A DNA stretch of 7,037 bases, from positions 1-7,037 of the forward strand of contig CAYNGH010000168.1 in the NCBI GenBank assembly GCA_964396845.1, read 5' to 3'. The position numbers and the translations under genes are program-made. The notes under the pieces are model-generated. The model was not told the DNA's origin and did not search any database. It saw only the letters and a list, made by a program, of their open reading frames with translations. This document shows, one piece after another, positions 1 through 6,408 of this stretch. This DNA is from CAYNGH01 sp964396845 (GTDB taxonomy: Bacteria; Vulcanimicrobiota; JAJTBE01; CAYNGH01). Numbering within the stretch: the first letter of the stretch is position 1; each line of letters opens with the position of its first letter.

Positions 1-1090
1 CAATCCATGGCCTGGCGGCGTCGGTGTTGAGCCATGGGGGAGCTTCTTTCAAGTAATCGTCAAAATCCTTCATGGCCTGTTGCCGATCCTTCTCGCTGTT
101 GGTTTTGGCCCATCGGCGGGCCTGGGCCTGGGCTACCTTCAGCTGTAAAAAAGCCCGATCCACTGGCAGGGGAGAAAGATCCCGGGCCTGTATATAATAA
201 TCCCTGGCCCTGCGATAATAGCCGGCTCCATCCCCGGCATCCCCGGAAAGATAAGCCATCTCCTCCATATACCACCCCATATTCCGGTATGCCCGGAAGT
301 TGTCCCTGTGATTATTTATCACTTCTTCAAAATGCTCCCGGGCTTTATCGTGTTCGCCCATTTCCATCAGAACCCGGCCCACCTGCAGGGGGATGAATAG
401 ATTCACTTTCTCCACCTCGTCGATGGACTGGTATATATTCAAGGCATCGCCATGAAGACCCGCAACCCTGAGAAGCGCGGCTTTTTCCCGCAGGAGGATT
501 GAATCCCCGGGTTTTTGCTCCAGTTTTCTGTTGTAATCCTCAATGATTCTTTCGAAGGCTTCAGCGATTTTTTCAGAATCACCGGATATATGATATGCCC
601 TGGCTATTCCCAGCCGGGCACGGAGGATGGCTTCATCGTCAGGCTCCCGGGATGATGAAACAATATCAATCAGCTTCTGGCAGGCGTCAAGGGCTGATCC
701 GGGATCTCCCGTAAGAAGGTGATATACATATGCTTCCTCCAGAAGTTCCCGGTGGTCAGGGTTTGCCTCAAGACCCGTCAACACGGCATCCCTTGCCTTT
801 TTTGTATTTCCTTCGTTATGATGCAACCGTGCCTTTGCAAGATGAGCCTGGGGATTGCCTGGGTCAGTTTCCAGAAGCTTATTCAGGAGCTTTTCTGCTT
901 CATCAAAACGACCCTGTCGGATCAGGGAACGGGCTTGATCTGTCTTATACTGATGGGGATCGGTGTGGAGGGGGCTTTTTACCGGCGGTGAAACAGACCG
1001 GGGCGGTTCCATGGACTTGCCCCGGGGACTGCATCCCCATAAGAAAATGATTGAAAGTATGACTATAATTAAACAGAGTATTTTTTTCAT
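1..1090 (-). CDS. TPR-repeat lipoprotein, 3' end cut by the window edge
   Basis: Translating the minus strand from the ATG at 1090 gives 363 residues with no stop before the left edge, so the C-terminus is missing. Residues 1-20 are a lipoprotein signal: two lysines after Met, a hydrophobic core, then lipobox L17-W18-G19-C20. C20 is the expected lipidated residue, with Ser at +2, and a Pro-rich linker follows (about 29-45). From about residue 48 the protein is helical with tetratricopeptide-like repeats. The clearest span about 48-81 and 82-115 (A-x-x-L-x-x-G-x-x-x-x-A pattern, with DPGNP and NPDH turns). Weaker ones lie near 116-149, 155-190, 200-232, 235-265 and 266-310. TPR proteins are protein-protein scaffolds, so a surface-anchored assembly factor is likely. 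The gene lies 84 bases downstream of a peptidoglycan amidase, and a link to wall hydrolysis is inference only. An AGGT ribosome binding site lies 5 bases before the ATG, inside a palindrome. The exact family is not recognised. Confidence 0.88.
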   Translation of the reverse strand, partial: MKKILCLIIVILSIIFLWGCSPRGKSMEPPRSVSPPVKSPLHTDPHQYKTDQARSLIRQGRFDEAEKLLNKLLETDPGNPQAHLAKARLHHNEGNTKKARDAVLTGLEANPDHRELLEEAYVYHLLTGDPGSALDACQKLIDIVSSSREPDDEAILRARLGIARAYHISGDSEKIAEAFERIIEDYNRKLEQKPGDSILLREKAALLRVAGLHGDALNIYQSIDEVEKVNLFIPLQVGRVLMEMGEHDKAREHFEEVINNHRDNFRAYRNMGWYMEEMAYLSGDAGDGAGYYRRARDYYIQARDLSPLPVDRAFLQLKVAQAQARRWAKTNSEKDRQQAMKDFDDYLKEAPPWLNTDAARPWI

Positions 1091-1094
1091 CTGG

Positions 1095-1108
1095 ACCTGC
1101 CGGCAGGT
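1095..1108. repeat. 14-base perfect palindrome over the lipoprotein ribosome binding site
   Basis: ACCTGCCGGCAGGT is its own reverse complement and ends 4 bases before the lipoprotein ATG (1090, minus strand). On the minus strand its last bases, AGGT, are the only Shine-Dalgarno-like sequence for that gene. It could be an operator, or an RNA hairpin (ACCTG stem, CCGG loop) that partly hides the ribosome binding site. The palindrome is seen directly; the function is inference. Confidence 0.5.
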
Positions 1109-1126
1109 AGAATCATCATCCCTGCA

Positions 1127-1135
1127 GTTATAGCA
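1127..1135 (-). promoter_or_regulatory. Candidate extended -10 promoter for the TPR lipoprotein
   Basis: The minus strand reads TGCTATAAC, an extended -10 element (TG-N-TATAAC, five of six matches to TATAAT). No convincing -35 box lies 16-18 bases upstream, which is typical of extended -10 promoters. Initiation would fall near 1120 and give a leader of about 30 bases that contains the 14-base palindrome. It would let the lipoprotein be expressed independently of the amidase upstream. It rests on a motif match only. Confidence 0.4.
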
Positions 1136-1157
1136 TTTTTAAACCACAAAGGCCAGG

Positions 1158-1169
1158 AATCCCGGGATT
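1158..1169. repeat. 12-base palindrome downstream of the amidase stop
   Basis: AATCCCGGGATT is a perfect palindrome 6 bases beyond the amidase stop codon (1175-1177, minus strand). On the minus strand it is followed by TCCTGG and later a TTT-rich stretch, but not by an immediate uridine run. A canonical intrinsic terminator is therefore not supported. It could be a weak attenuating or RNA-stabilising hairpin between the amidase and the lipoprotein gene. Confidence 0.3.
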
Positions 1170-1174
1170 GGAAT

Positions 1175-3100
1175 TTACCTTTCACTGTAAGAATCAGAGC
1201 CTACGGGTTCTGACTGTTCAATTTTCTCGATGATGGCTTGTCGTTTCTGCTCGATTATCTCAGAGCCGTCATCCGAAGGCGGTGCTGCAATGGTCATATT
1301 CCGGGAATGAGCATACTGCATCAGCCCCTGAAATATCCCCGCGGCGGCTTTCTGCCGGAATGAAGGCTCCCGGAGTTTTGCCGCATCGTAAGGATTGCTG
1401 ATGAAGGCGCATTCCACCAGGATTGCAGGCATGGTGGTTCGGCTGATGACATAGAAGGACTGCCGGCGTACCCCGATGTTTCGAAGCCCGACGGCCCGGT
1501 GAAGGTTGTCCTGAACATGGGCAGCCAAATCAGCGCTGTCGGGCCGGGAATAATATGTGGAACACCCGCTGACATTGGGATTGGTGCTGGCGTCAATATG
1601 AACGGAAACAAAAATCTGGGCGTTGGTCTGGTTGGCAATCCGGACCCGATCTCCTAATTCCCTGGCGTCGGAGGACCCTGCGAAGGAAACGTCCCGATCA
1701 GTATTGCGGGTCATTACTACGTTCCACCCGGCTTTTTGGAGCATCCGGGCCAGCCGGAGAGAAATATCCAGGGTCAGGTCCTTTTCCAGCAGACCGAATG
1801 CCCGGTTCACCGCGCCGGGATCCCCGCCTCCATGACCGGGATCGATACAAATTATAACACCTCTGGCGGCTGCATGCTGGGTGACTCCGAATCCCTGGCG
1901 TTGAACCCGCCTTGGATTGATGGTTTCCGGGAATACTTCCACCTGAATTTCCTGTGGATACCTGGGGTTGGGGGCAACGTTAATCCTGGAAGGTACATGG
2001 AGTTCAAAGGTAACCCTTACCACGGGATCCGGCATGGGTCTGTGCTGGACAACCCGGATTCGGTCAAGGTATCCCACGTCGAAGGCTTCCTCAAAATCTG
2101 CCGCTGTGTAAAGGGTGTTGGGTATGTCCACAAAATACCTGTTGTCGGGGGGAAGAAGCCGTCGCCATTCATACTGCACCGGCCCTGTGGTCATAATGGT
2201 GAAAACCACCCGGTCTGATTTTTTCTCAACCCGCAGGTCGGAAATTCGTTCCTGCTTGAGATCCTGCACCGGGGCCACCACCTGGGGAGAATAAAGCCAC
2301 GCCTCAACGCTGTATGGTTTTTCAGGCTCACCTACCATCTCAACTTCTATTCCCCGGTCCAGGGGGATGATTACCCGGACTATGTTGGGATTTCGTGACT
2401 GGTGGGAAACAAACATGCTTCCTACCCGGCGGTGGGACAGGTCCTTGTTTTCCAGACCCTCATCCAGCACCGCGCCAGGGACATCAATGACATATCGCAG
2501 GGGATCTCTTAAAATGCTGGTTTCATAAGTTACCGGCCCGGTGGCTTCAAGGACGATTTTGGGAATCCCCTTCACCTCTTCGATGGAAACACTGGTTATG
2601 ACAGGATCCATATAGTGAACTCTGGATATTTCATTGTAGCCCGTTTTCACCTTCCAGGCATATTCCAGGGCTTCCATGGGGATCATGGGCTCGCCGTCCA
2701 ACAAAAAAGGCGCATTTCGCATGGGAAGGGTCTTGCCGTCAAAGGTCCCGGAGATTTCATTCAGCTTGATTCTGCTGTCCCTGCGGTTGCGAAAGCCCAG
2801 AACAATGGTCTTCATGGGAACAAGATATGTCACCCGGCAGTTGAAGTGATTCATCAGCTGACCTGTGACCATATTGTTCAGGGGAACAAACATATCCCCC
2901 TGGCTGTTTTTTTGCACCGGCAGGTTGAAACGCCGGCCTGCAGCACTGAGGCGGATGATTTCCTCCTGCAGGTCTTCATTGCCAGATGGGGCATTCAAGC
3001 CCTGGGGAACATCCCCGAATGCCGGGGAAAAAATAAGCCCCCATATAAACAGGGTTGCAACAATAATTGTGATCAGCCTTACCCCGGGGGAGTTTTTCAT
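1175..3100 (-). CDS. N-acetylmuramoyl-L-alanine amidase with stalk and two AMIN domains
   Basis: This is a 641-residue secreted zinc amidase that cleaves the bond between N-acetylmuramic acid and L-alanine in peptidoglycan. Residues 1-29 are a signal peptide ending near SPAFG. Residues about 45-160 resemble the copper-amine-oxidase-N 'stalk' domain, with the typical PFLLDGEPMIPMEAL stretch at 131-145. Two AMIN domains follow at about 167-270 and 286-391; AMIN domains target amidases to the wall or to septal envelope complexes. The Amidase_3 catalytic domain spans about 415-597. It has zinc ligands H423 (in DPGHGG), E439 and H501 (in SVHIDAS), and catalytic E563 (in LVECAF). The polar tail (598-641) is probably disordered. 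The ATG at 3100 is preceded by a strong GAGGTGAAC ribosome binding site at 3103-3111. The gene starts 33 bases after the YibQ-like deacetylase, so co-transcription is likely. Family assignment is firm; the precise subtype (AmiC-like or a sporulation/germination amidase) is not. Confidence 0.95.
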   Translation of the reverse strand: MKNSPGVRLITIIVATLFIWGLIFSPAFGDVPQGLNAPSGNEDLQEEIIRLSAAGRRFNLPVQKNSQGDMFVPLNNMVTGQLMNHFNCRVTYLVPMKTIVLGFRNRRDSRIKLNEISGTFDGKTLPMRNAPFLLDGEPMIPMEALEYAWKVKTGYNEISRVHYMDPVITSVSIEEVKGIPKIVLEATGPVTYETSILRDPLRYVIDVPGAVLDEGLENKDLSHRRVGSMFVSHQSRNPNIVRVIIPLDRGIEVEMVGEPEKPYSVEAWLYSPQVVAPVQDLKQERISDLRVEKKSDRVVFTIMTTGPVQYEWRRLLPPDNRYFVDIPNTLYTAADFEEAFDVGYLDRIRVVQHRPMPDPVVRVTFELHVPSRINVAPNPRYPQEIQVEVFPETINPRRVQRQGFGVTQHAAARGVIICIDPGHGGGDPGAVNRAFGLLEKDLTLDISLRLARMLQKAGWNVVMTRNTDRDVSFAGSSDARELGDRVRIANQTNAQIFVSVHIDASTNPNVSGCSTYYSRPDSADLAAHVQDNLHRAVGLRNIGVRRQSFYVISRTTMPAILVECAFISNPYDAAKLREPSFRQKAAAGIFQGLMQYAHSRNMTIAAPPSDDGSEIIEQKRQAIIEKIEQSEPVGSDSYSER

Positions 3101-3133
3101 GTGTTCACCTCGATAAAATCAGTTATACCGGGA

Positions 3134-4159
3134 TTATTGCAGGACCTCTGATGCATAAACAAAACGGATCCCCATGTCCTGAAAATGGGGCGCCATTTTT
3201 TCGATGGCCAGCCGGGTGTTGTTTCTGCAATGGCCGATACCGATGGCCCGGCCCTCTTTTTGGGCAGTTTCCGCCAGTTGCCGGAGCTGTTCACATATAT
3301 ATTCAAGCTCGTCTTCATTGTCCAGAAATATATTGCGCCGGCCTGCAGAAAGCCCCCGGGCACGGGCAGTATTGAAGGCCACCGACTTGGATGCCGTGAC
3401 GCTGTCGATGAAGAAGAGTCCCTTTTCACTGGCAACAGACATGATTGCTTCCATGAGTTCCTCATCGCTGGTGGCCTTCGAACCCTCGTGATTGTTGAAT
3501 CCCACGGCTCCAGGCACAGAATCCAGGTTGGCGGTGAATATCTTCTCCACTTCGACGGGATCCATAGATGTGTTAATGGTGCCGGGGCCGGGATCAATTC
3601 CGGCAAAATTCTCCAGGGGCAGATGAAGCATCACCTGCCGTCCCTTCTGTCGGGCGCGCCACGAAATTTTACCCGAGTAGGGCAACTGGGGAAGTACTGC
3701 CAGGGTAATCGGCACATCCATCTCAAGAAAGTCGTCAACATGATTGAGGTTGTTCCCGAAGTCGTCAATAATGATGGCCACCATGGGTTCTCCGGTTTCC
3801 TGTATTCTTGGGGAAAGCCGGGGAGATGGCCGGGGTTCCGGGGGCTTTGGAACAACAGGTTCCCTGTCAGGGCGGGATGGTTCTTTCGGCCTGGGAGGTG
3901 GGTCTTCCGGGACTGCCGGCGCGGGGATGTCTGGCCCTGTGGTATGAGGCCTGACATCTGGTGCAGGTGATGCCGGGGTTGTGAAGGTCTGCCGGGCTTC
4001 TGCCGGGGTTCTTCCCCCTGCCAAATCCTTCAGGCTGTAACCTGCCTGCCACAGGGCCCACATGATCCCAAGGGCCAGGGCAGTTATACCCATTAGAACC
4101 ATCACCAGGTAGGCGGCCCACCGGCTGGTATGGGGATTTTTTTTCCCTCTTCTGGACAT
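3134..4159 (-). CDS. Divergent polysaccharide deacetylase, YibQ/DUF610 family, membrane-anchored
   Basis: This 341-residue protein has a short basic N-terminus, one transmembrane segment at about 15-39 (signal anchor), a Pro-rich linker at about 51-125, and an extracytoplasmic domain at about 126-341. The domain carries the hallmarks of the divergent polysaccharide deacetylase family (a NodB-like fold): IIIDDFGNN at 129-137 with D132/D133, LAVLPQLPYS at 153-162, MLHLPLE at 177-183, GFNNHEGS at 220-227 with H224, FFIDSVT at 249-255, and GIGH at 307-310. Family members are predicted to deacetylate an envelope polysaccharide, but the substrate is not established. In E. coli yibQ follows envC, an activator of amidases; here it directly precedes an amidase gene, supporting a role in wall remodelling. 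The gene begins 8 bases after the transaldolase stop without a clear ribosome binding site, so translation is probably coupled. An alternative start at Met20 would cut into the membrane segment and is less likely. Confidence 0.9.
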   Translation of the reverse strand: MSRRGKKNPHTSRWAAYLVMVLMGITALALGIMWALWQAGYSLKDLAGGRTPAEARQTFTTPASPAPDVRPHTTGPDIPAPAVPEDPPPRPKEPSRPDREPVVPKPPEPRPSPRLSPRIQETGEPMVAIIIDDFGNNLNHVDDFLEMDVPITLAVLPQLPYSGKISWRARQKGRQVMLHLPLENFAGIDPGPGTINTSMDPVEVEKIFTANLDSVPGAVGFNNHEGSKATSDEELMEAIMSVASEKGLFFIDSVTASKSVAFNTARARGLSAGRRNIFLDNEDELEYICEQLRQLAETAQKEGRAIGIGHCRNNTRLAIEKMAPHFQDMGIRFVYASEVLQ

Positions 4160-4167
4160 ATGACAGC

Positions 4168-4830
4168 TTAGATGATACTCAGGGAATTCATAAATTCATT
4201 GACTGCAGTCATGGTCTGGGAGTTGGACAGTATCGCCGCCAGCAAGTCTGCAGGAAGGGTGATGGCGTGGACTCCCACCCGGAGAACTTCCAGAACGTCA
4301 TAGGGGCTTTTGAGGCTTGCCACCAGCACCTGGCATTCAAAACCTCCGTTTTCCACGATGGTCAGGATATCCTCAATCACCTCAAGACCATCCTTCATGG
4401 AGGAAGTTATCCTGGAGTAGTATGGAATCACATAGTCGGCACCGCATAAAATCGCTGTATATGCCTGAACCCCCGTGAAAACTGCAGTGGCTGCGGTGCG
4501 GATGTTTTTATTGTGCAGTTCATGGATAGCCTGGAAACCGGGAAGGGTTGCAGGGATTTTGACTACCAACTGTTCTCCGATTAACTCCTTGAGGCACAGG
4601 GCCTCATTTACCATATGCTTCGAAATATTGTGGTTGGTCTGGACAAAAAGATCCCCGGTGATGGCCTTGTGAATCTTCTTCAAGTATTCCATGAAGTGTT
4701 CCTGGGCTATACTGGGAGATCCCACAACCCTGGCGATGAGTTTGGGATTGGTGGTCACTCCTGCCAGAAAGGGATAAACCCCGGCTTCGTCAATTTCCCT
4801 GAGGTTTGCAGAATCAAGATATATGCTCAT
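4168..4830 (-). CDS. Transaldolase family protein, fructose-6-phosphate aldolase type
   Basis: This 220-residue class I aldolase is full length for the small transaldolase/FSA family. Aligned from memory with E. coli FsaA, the active-site residues are present: D6 (IYLDSAN), N28 in GVTTNP, Q64 (FsaA Q59), Schiff-base lysine K91 in VVKIPAT (FsaA K85), T115 (T109), Y137 (Y131), R140 (R134) and S172 (S166). Gln plus Tyr at these positions is the aldolase pattern; classical transaldolases have Glu and Phe there. The protein probably splits or forms fructose 6-phosphate, or a related sugar phosphate, using dihydroxyacetone-type donors in the cytoplasm. One oddity is I135 at the position of FsaA A129. 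The ATG at 4830 has a strong GGAGGA site at 4836-4841. It is the first gene of the leftward cluster, and its metabolic role beside envelope genes is unclear. Family assignment is firm; substrate specificity is inference. Confidence 0.93.
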   Translation of the reverse strand: MSIYLDSANLREIDEAGVYPFLAGVTTNPKLIARVVGSPSIAQEHFMEYLKKIHKAITGDLFVQTNHNISKHMVNEALCLKELIGEQLVVKIPATLPGFQAIHELHNKNIRTAATAVFTGVQAYTAILCGADYVIPYYSRITSSMKDGLEVIEDILTIVENGGFECQVLVASLKSPYDVLEVLRVGVHAITLPADLLAAILSNSQTMTAVNEFMNSLSII

Positions 4831-4980
4831 CTGGTTCCTCCGATTATTTATTTCTTAATTTTCACCTATTCGATTTATTCAATCTTTACCCTTTTGATTC
4901 AGGGAGGATGGCGCCCCTTGTCAACGAAAAGTTTACCATGAAATTAATTTTGCAGTTAACTATAAATTGCCGGTGATAAG
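4831..4980. promoter_or_regulatory. Divergent intergenic region between the transaldolase and DUF1841 genes
   Basis: These 150 AT-rich bases separate two divergently read genes and must hold their promoters. On the minus strand a perfect TTGACA lies at 4919-4924, but the hexamer 17 bases downstream (TGAATC) is a poor -10. On the plus strand TTGTCA (4918-4923) overlaps it; another weak pair is ATGAAA (4938-4943) with TATAAA (4961-4966) at 17 bases, which would leave almost no leader. The assignments are tentative, so control by an activator or another sigma factor is possible. The minus-strand leader ends in a strong GGAGGA ribosome binding site (4836-4841). Confidence 0.45.
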
Positions 4981-5400
4981 ATGAATTTTGAGAATATAAG
5001 GAAAAAAGAACAGTTTTTCAGTATCTGGGAAAAACGCCGTAACCTGGCAGAACTGGACAGCAAAGAGGTCTGGATAGCCCGGGCTATGGAAGAATTGACA
5101 CAATATCATAGTCTGTGGGAATCGGGGGATGTCTATGAAGTGCTCAATTTCAAGGGCCGGATGAATCCATTTTTTCATGTGACTGTCCGAGCCATGATTT
5201 TGGAGCAGGAGGCAACCGGGGATCCTCCTGAAGTGGCCGAAGCCCTTGCCCATATGAAGAAAAAAGGCATCGGGAGATCCCGGGCCAAAGACAGCATCGG
5301 AGTCATTCTTGCCGATGAAATGGGGGAGATGATAAAAAACCGGTCCCCCCTGAACAGGGAGCGATACTGTAGCAGGGTGGCGGGAATCATGGATGCCTGA
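4981..5400 (+). CDS. DUF1841 family protein
   Basis: This 139-residue cytoplasmic protein has no signal peptide or membrane segment. The middle carries the feature I associate with DUF1841: a helix ending in YHSLW (42-46), a short linker, then N62-P63-F64-F65-H66 followed by VTVRAMILEQ and a Pro-rich turn (TGDPPEV, 79-85). The rest is predicted helical and highly charged. The family function is unknown. The GGTGA site at 4972-4976 lies 4 bases before the ATG. It is the only plus-strand gene in the window and stands alone between divergent and convergent neighbours, so it is probably monocistronic. It ends 3 bases from the stop of the gene facing it. The assignment rests on recalled motif similarity, mainly NPFxH and the following helix. 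Confidence 0.72.
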   Translation: MNFENIRKKEQFFSIWEKRRNLAELDSKEVWIARAMEELTQYHSLWESGDVYEVLNFKGRMNPFFHVTVRAMILEQEATGDPPEVAEALAHMKKKGIGRSRAKDSIGVILADEMGEMIKNRSPLNRERYCSRVAGIMDA

Positions 5401-5403
5401 AAA

Positions 5404-5988
5404 TCAGCGGGTAGTTCTGGCGGTAACATCCACCATAAGCCGGGAAGCCTTTTCGATGGTGGGGCACAGGTTGTTGATTTCCGTTGCCAGGGCGATATCT
5501 GGTCTTCCCGTCACAAGCCCTGCAAGGCTGATGGTGAATTTTTTATAAATGTCCTGGATATCGGTTTCTTTTACCAGGAGCTTGGTATATCTCTGGAAGT
5601 TTTCCTCGGGAATGAAGAATATCTTTTGCAGTCCGAGATAAATAGCGTGAAGAAAGGCCAATACCTTGCTGTCGTCCTTGAGAAGTTCATGATACCTGGC
5701 CCCGATGAAATAAAGCATGAAATTTATTATTTCCAGCTCAATTTTTTTTAGCCGATCCGGGTCAAGTTCCAGAAAAAAATCACCTCTGCCGGTTTTTTCT
5801 GAATAATCCTGGACCAGCTGGTGCAGGTTCTGATCCGCAATGGCCCTGGCAGTTTCATAGAGCTTGGAAGACAAGGCAGGAACTGCCCGGATTAACTGGT
5901 TCTGATTTTTATCGGATCTTCCCAGTTCCTTGTATAAGTATTTTTCTCCGTCGCTTTTTCCGCCGAAGGAGAAAAGGTTTCCCAGCAT
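5404..5988 (-). CDS. Hypothetical helical protein, second gene of a two-gene operon
   Basis: I do not recognise this 194-residue protein. It has no signal peptide or clear transmembrane segment and looks almost entirely alpha-helical. Charged helices alternate with hydrophobic patches, for example about 88-97 (INFMLYFIGA), 110-125 (rich in Phe, Leu, Ile and Tyr) and 150-158. The N-terminus is short and hydrophobic (MLGNLFSFGGK), followed by a charged segment. It contains one cysteine, near position 175. The ATG at 5988 has a good AGGAG site 6 bases upstream and lies 19 bases after the stop of the double-CxxC gene, so the two are almost certainly co-transcribed. The stop codon is 3 bases from that of the convergent DUF1841 gene. 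Coding status is supported by length, ribosome binding site and operon spacing. A cytoplasmic or peripheral membrane role can be guessed but not shown. Confidence 0.75.
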   Translation of the reverse strand: MLGNLFSFGGKSDGEKYLYKELGRSDKNQNQLIRAVPALSSKLYETARAIADQNLHQLVQDYSEKTGRGDFFLELDPDRLKKIELEIINFMLYFIGARYHELLKDDSKVLAFLHAIYLGLQKIFFIPEENFQRYTKLLVKETDIQDIYKKFTISLAGLVTGRPDIALATEINNLCPTIEKASRLMVDVTARTTR

Positions 5989-6007
5989 ATTATACTCCTG
6001 TTATCTG

Positions 6008-6367
6008 TCAAATAAAAAACTTGAGGCATTTCTCACATATCATCAGCTGGGCTTTTTCCGGGTCATGGCTCATCTTTTCCACCTTTTTCCATACCATTTC
6101 CTGGGCCTCATCAGAAGGGATGCCCTTTTTTTCCAGCAGGGATATGTGATGGTTCATAAATTTATCGTTGTGGAGTATATGGCGCATCTCAAAAAGGAAA
6201 CCATGATTGTATGGAATTTTCACTTTTTTGCAGATAGTGCAATCCCTGGCTTCCAGCTTGATTCCCATAAGTTTCTGGGCTTTCCACCAGCTCAATGCAC
6301 GGGTGTGAGCTTCTTTTTTCTCCTTGGCTTGATTGCCAAGTCCAAACAACCCGAGTATTTTGTCCAA
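6008..6367 (-). CDS. Small double-CxxC protein, probable zinc ribbon, unknown function
   Basis: The preferred start is TTG at 6367, giving 119 residues; an in-frame ATG at 6394 would add nine. The TTG has a strong GGAGGGGA site at 6374-6381 with 7-base spacing. The ATG has none and would sit only about 8 bases from the predicted transcription start. The protein starts MDKILGLFGLGNQ, then a Lys/Glu-rich region. C43-x-x-C46 and C111-x-x-C114 (preferred numbering) can form one four-cysteine zinc site closing the protein on itself. Between them lies a His-rich helical segment (HxxxH and HH, about 63-75) that could also bind metal. Neither CxxC is followed by His, so haem c binding is not indicated. 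No signal peptide is seen. It is the first gene of an operon with the 194-residue protein. Family not recognised; a structural zinc site is inference. Confidence 0.72.
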   Translation of the reverse strand: MDKILGLFGLGNQAKEKKEAHTRALSWWKAQKLMGIKLEARDCTICKKVKIPYNHGFLFEMRHILHNDKFMNHHISLLEKKGIPSDEAQEMVWKKVEKMSHDPEKAQLMICEKCLKFFI

Positions 6368-6373
6368 ATGAGA

Positions 6374-6381
6374 TCCCCTCC
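6374..6381 (-). promoter_or_regulatory. Ribosome binding site that decides the TTG start
   Basis: The minus strand reads GGAGGGGA here, 7-9 bases before the TTG at 6367. It lies inside the longer reading frame that would start at ATG 6394, which has no such site. This is the main evidence for the shorter protein. Confidence 0.6.
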
Positions 6382-6392
6382 AATTGCTGAAC

Positions 6393-6404
6393 ATGATGCA
6401 TCAT
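6393..6404. repeat. 12-base palindrome at the predicted transcription start
   Basis: ATGATGCATCAT is a perfect palindrome. It starts 4 bases downstream of the candidate -10 box on the minus strand and spans the expected initiation point near 6402. That is a usual place for a repressor operator. It also contains the alternative ATG (6392-6394 overlaps its edge). The palindrome is seen directly; operator function is inference. Confidence 0.4.
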
Positions 6405-6408
6405 CAGT

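Noticed and set aside
1158..1169. Intrinsic terminator after the amidase
   Set aside because: The AATCCCGGGATT palindrome leaves almost no loop and is not followed directly by a U-run, so I list it only as a palindrome.
1736..2218. 160-codon plus-strand reading frame opposite the amidase
   Set aside because: It is antisense to conserved amidase and AMIN sequence, matches no family I know, and has no convincing ribosome binding site.
3185..3970. 261-codon plus-strand reading frame opposite the YibQ-like gene
   Set aside because: The minus-strand frame carries clear deacetylase motifs. The plus-strand translation is low-complexity and Gly/Arg-rich with no recognisable domain, consistent with a shadow frame.
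4908..4976. 23-codon plus-strand ORF (stop included) just before the DUF1841 gene, preceded by AGGGAGG, as a possible leader peptide
   Set aside because: The Shine-Dalgarno-like sequence is only one base from the ATG, too close to work. The peptide has no regulatory codon run, and no attenuator hairpin follows.
6008..6367. CxxC motifs as c-type haem sites
   Set aside because: Neither motif continues with His (CTICK and CEKCL), and there is no export signal.
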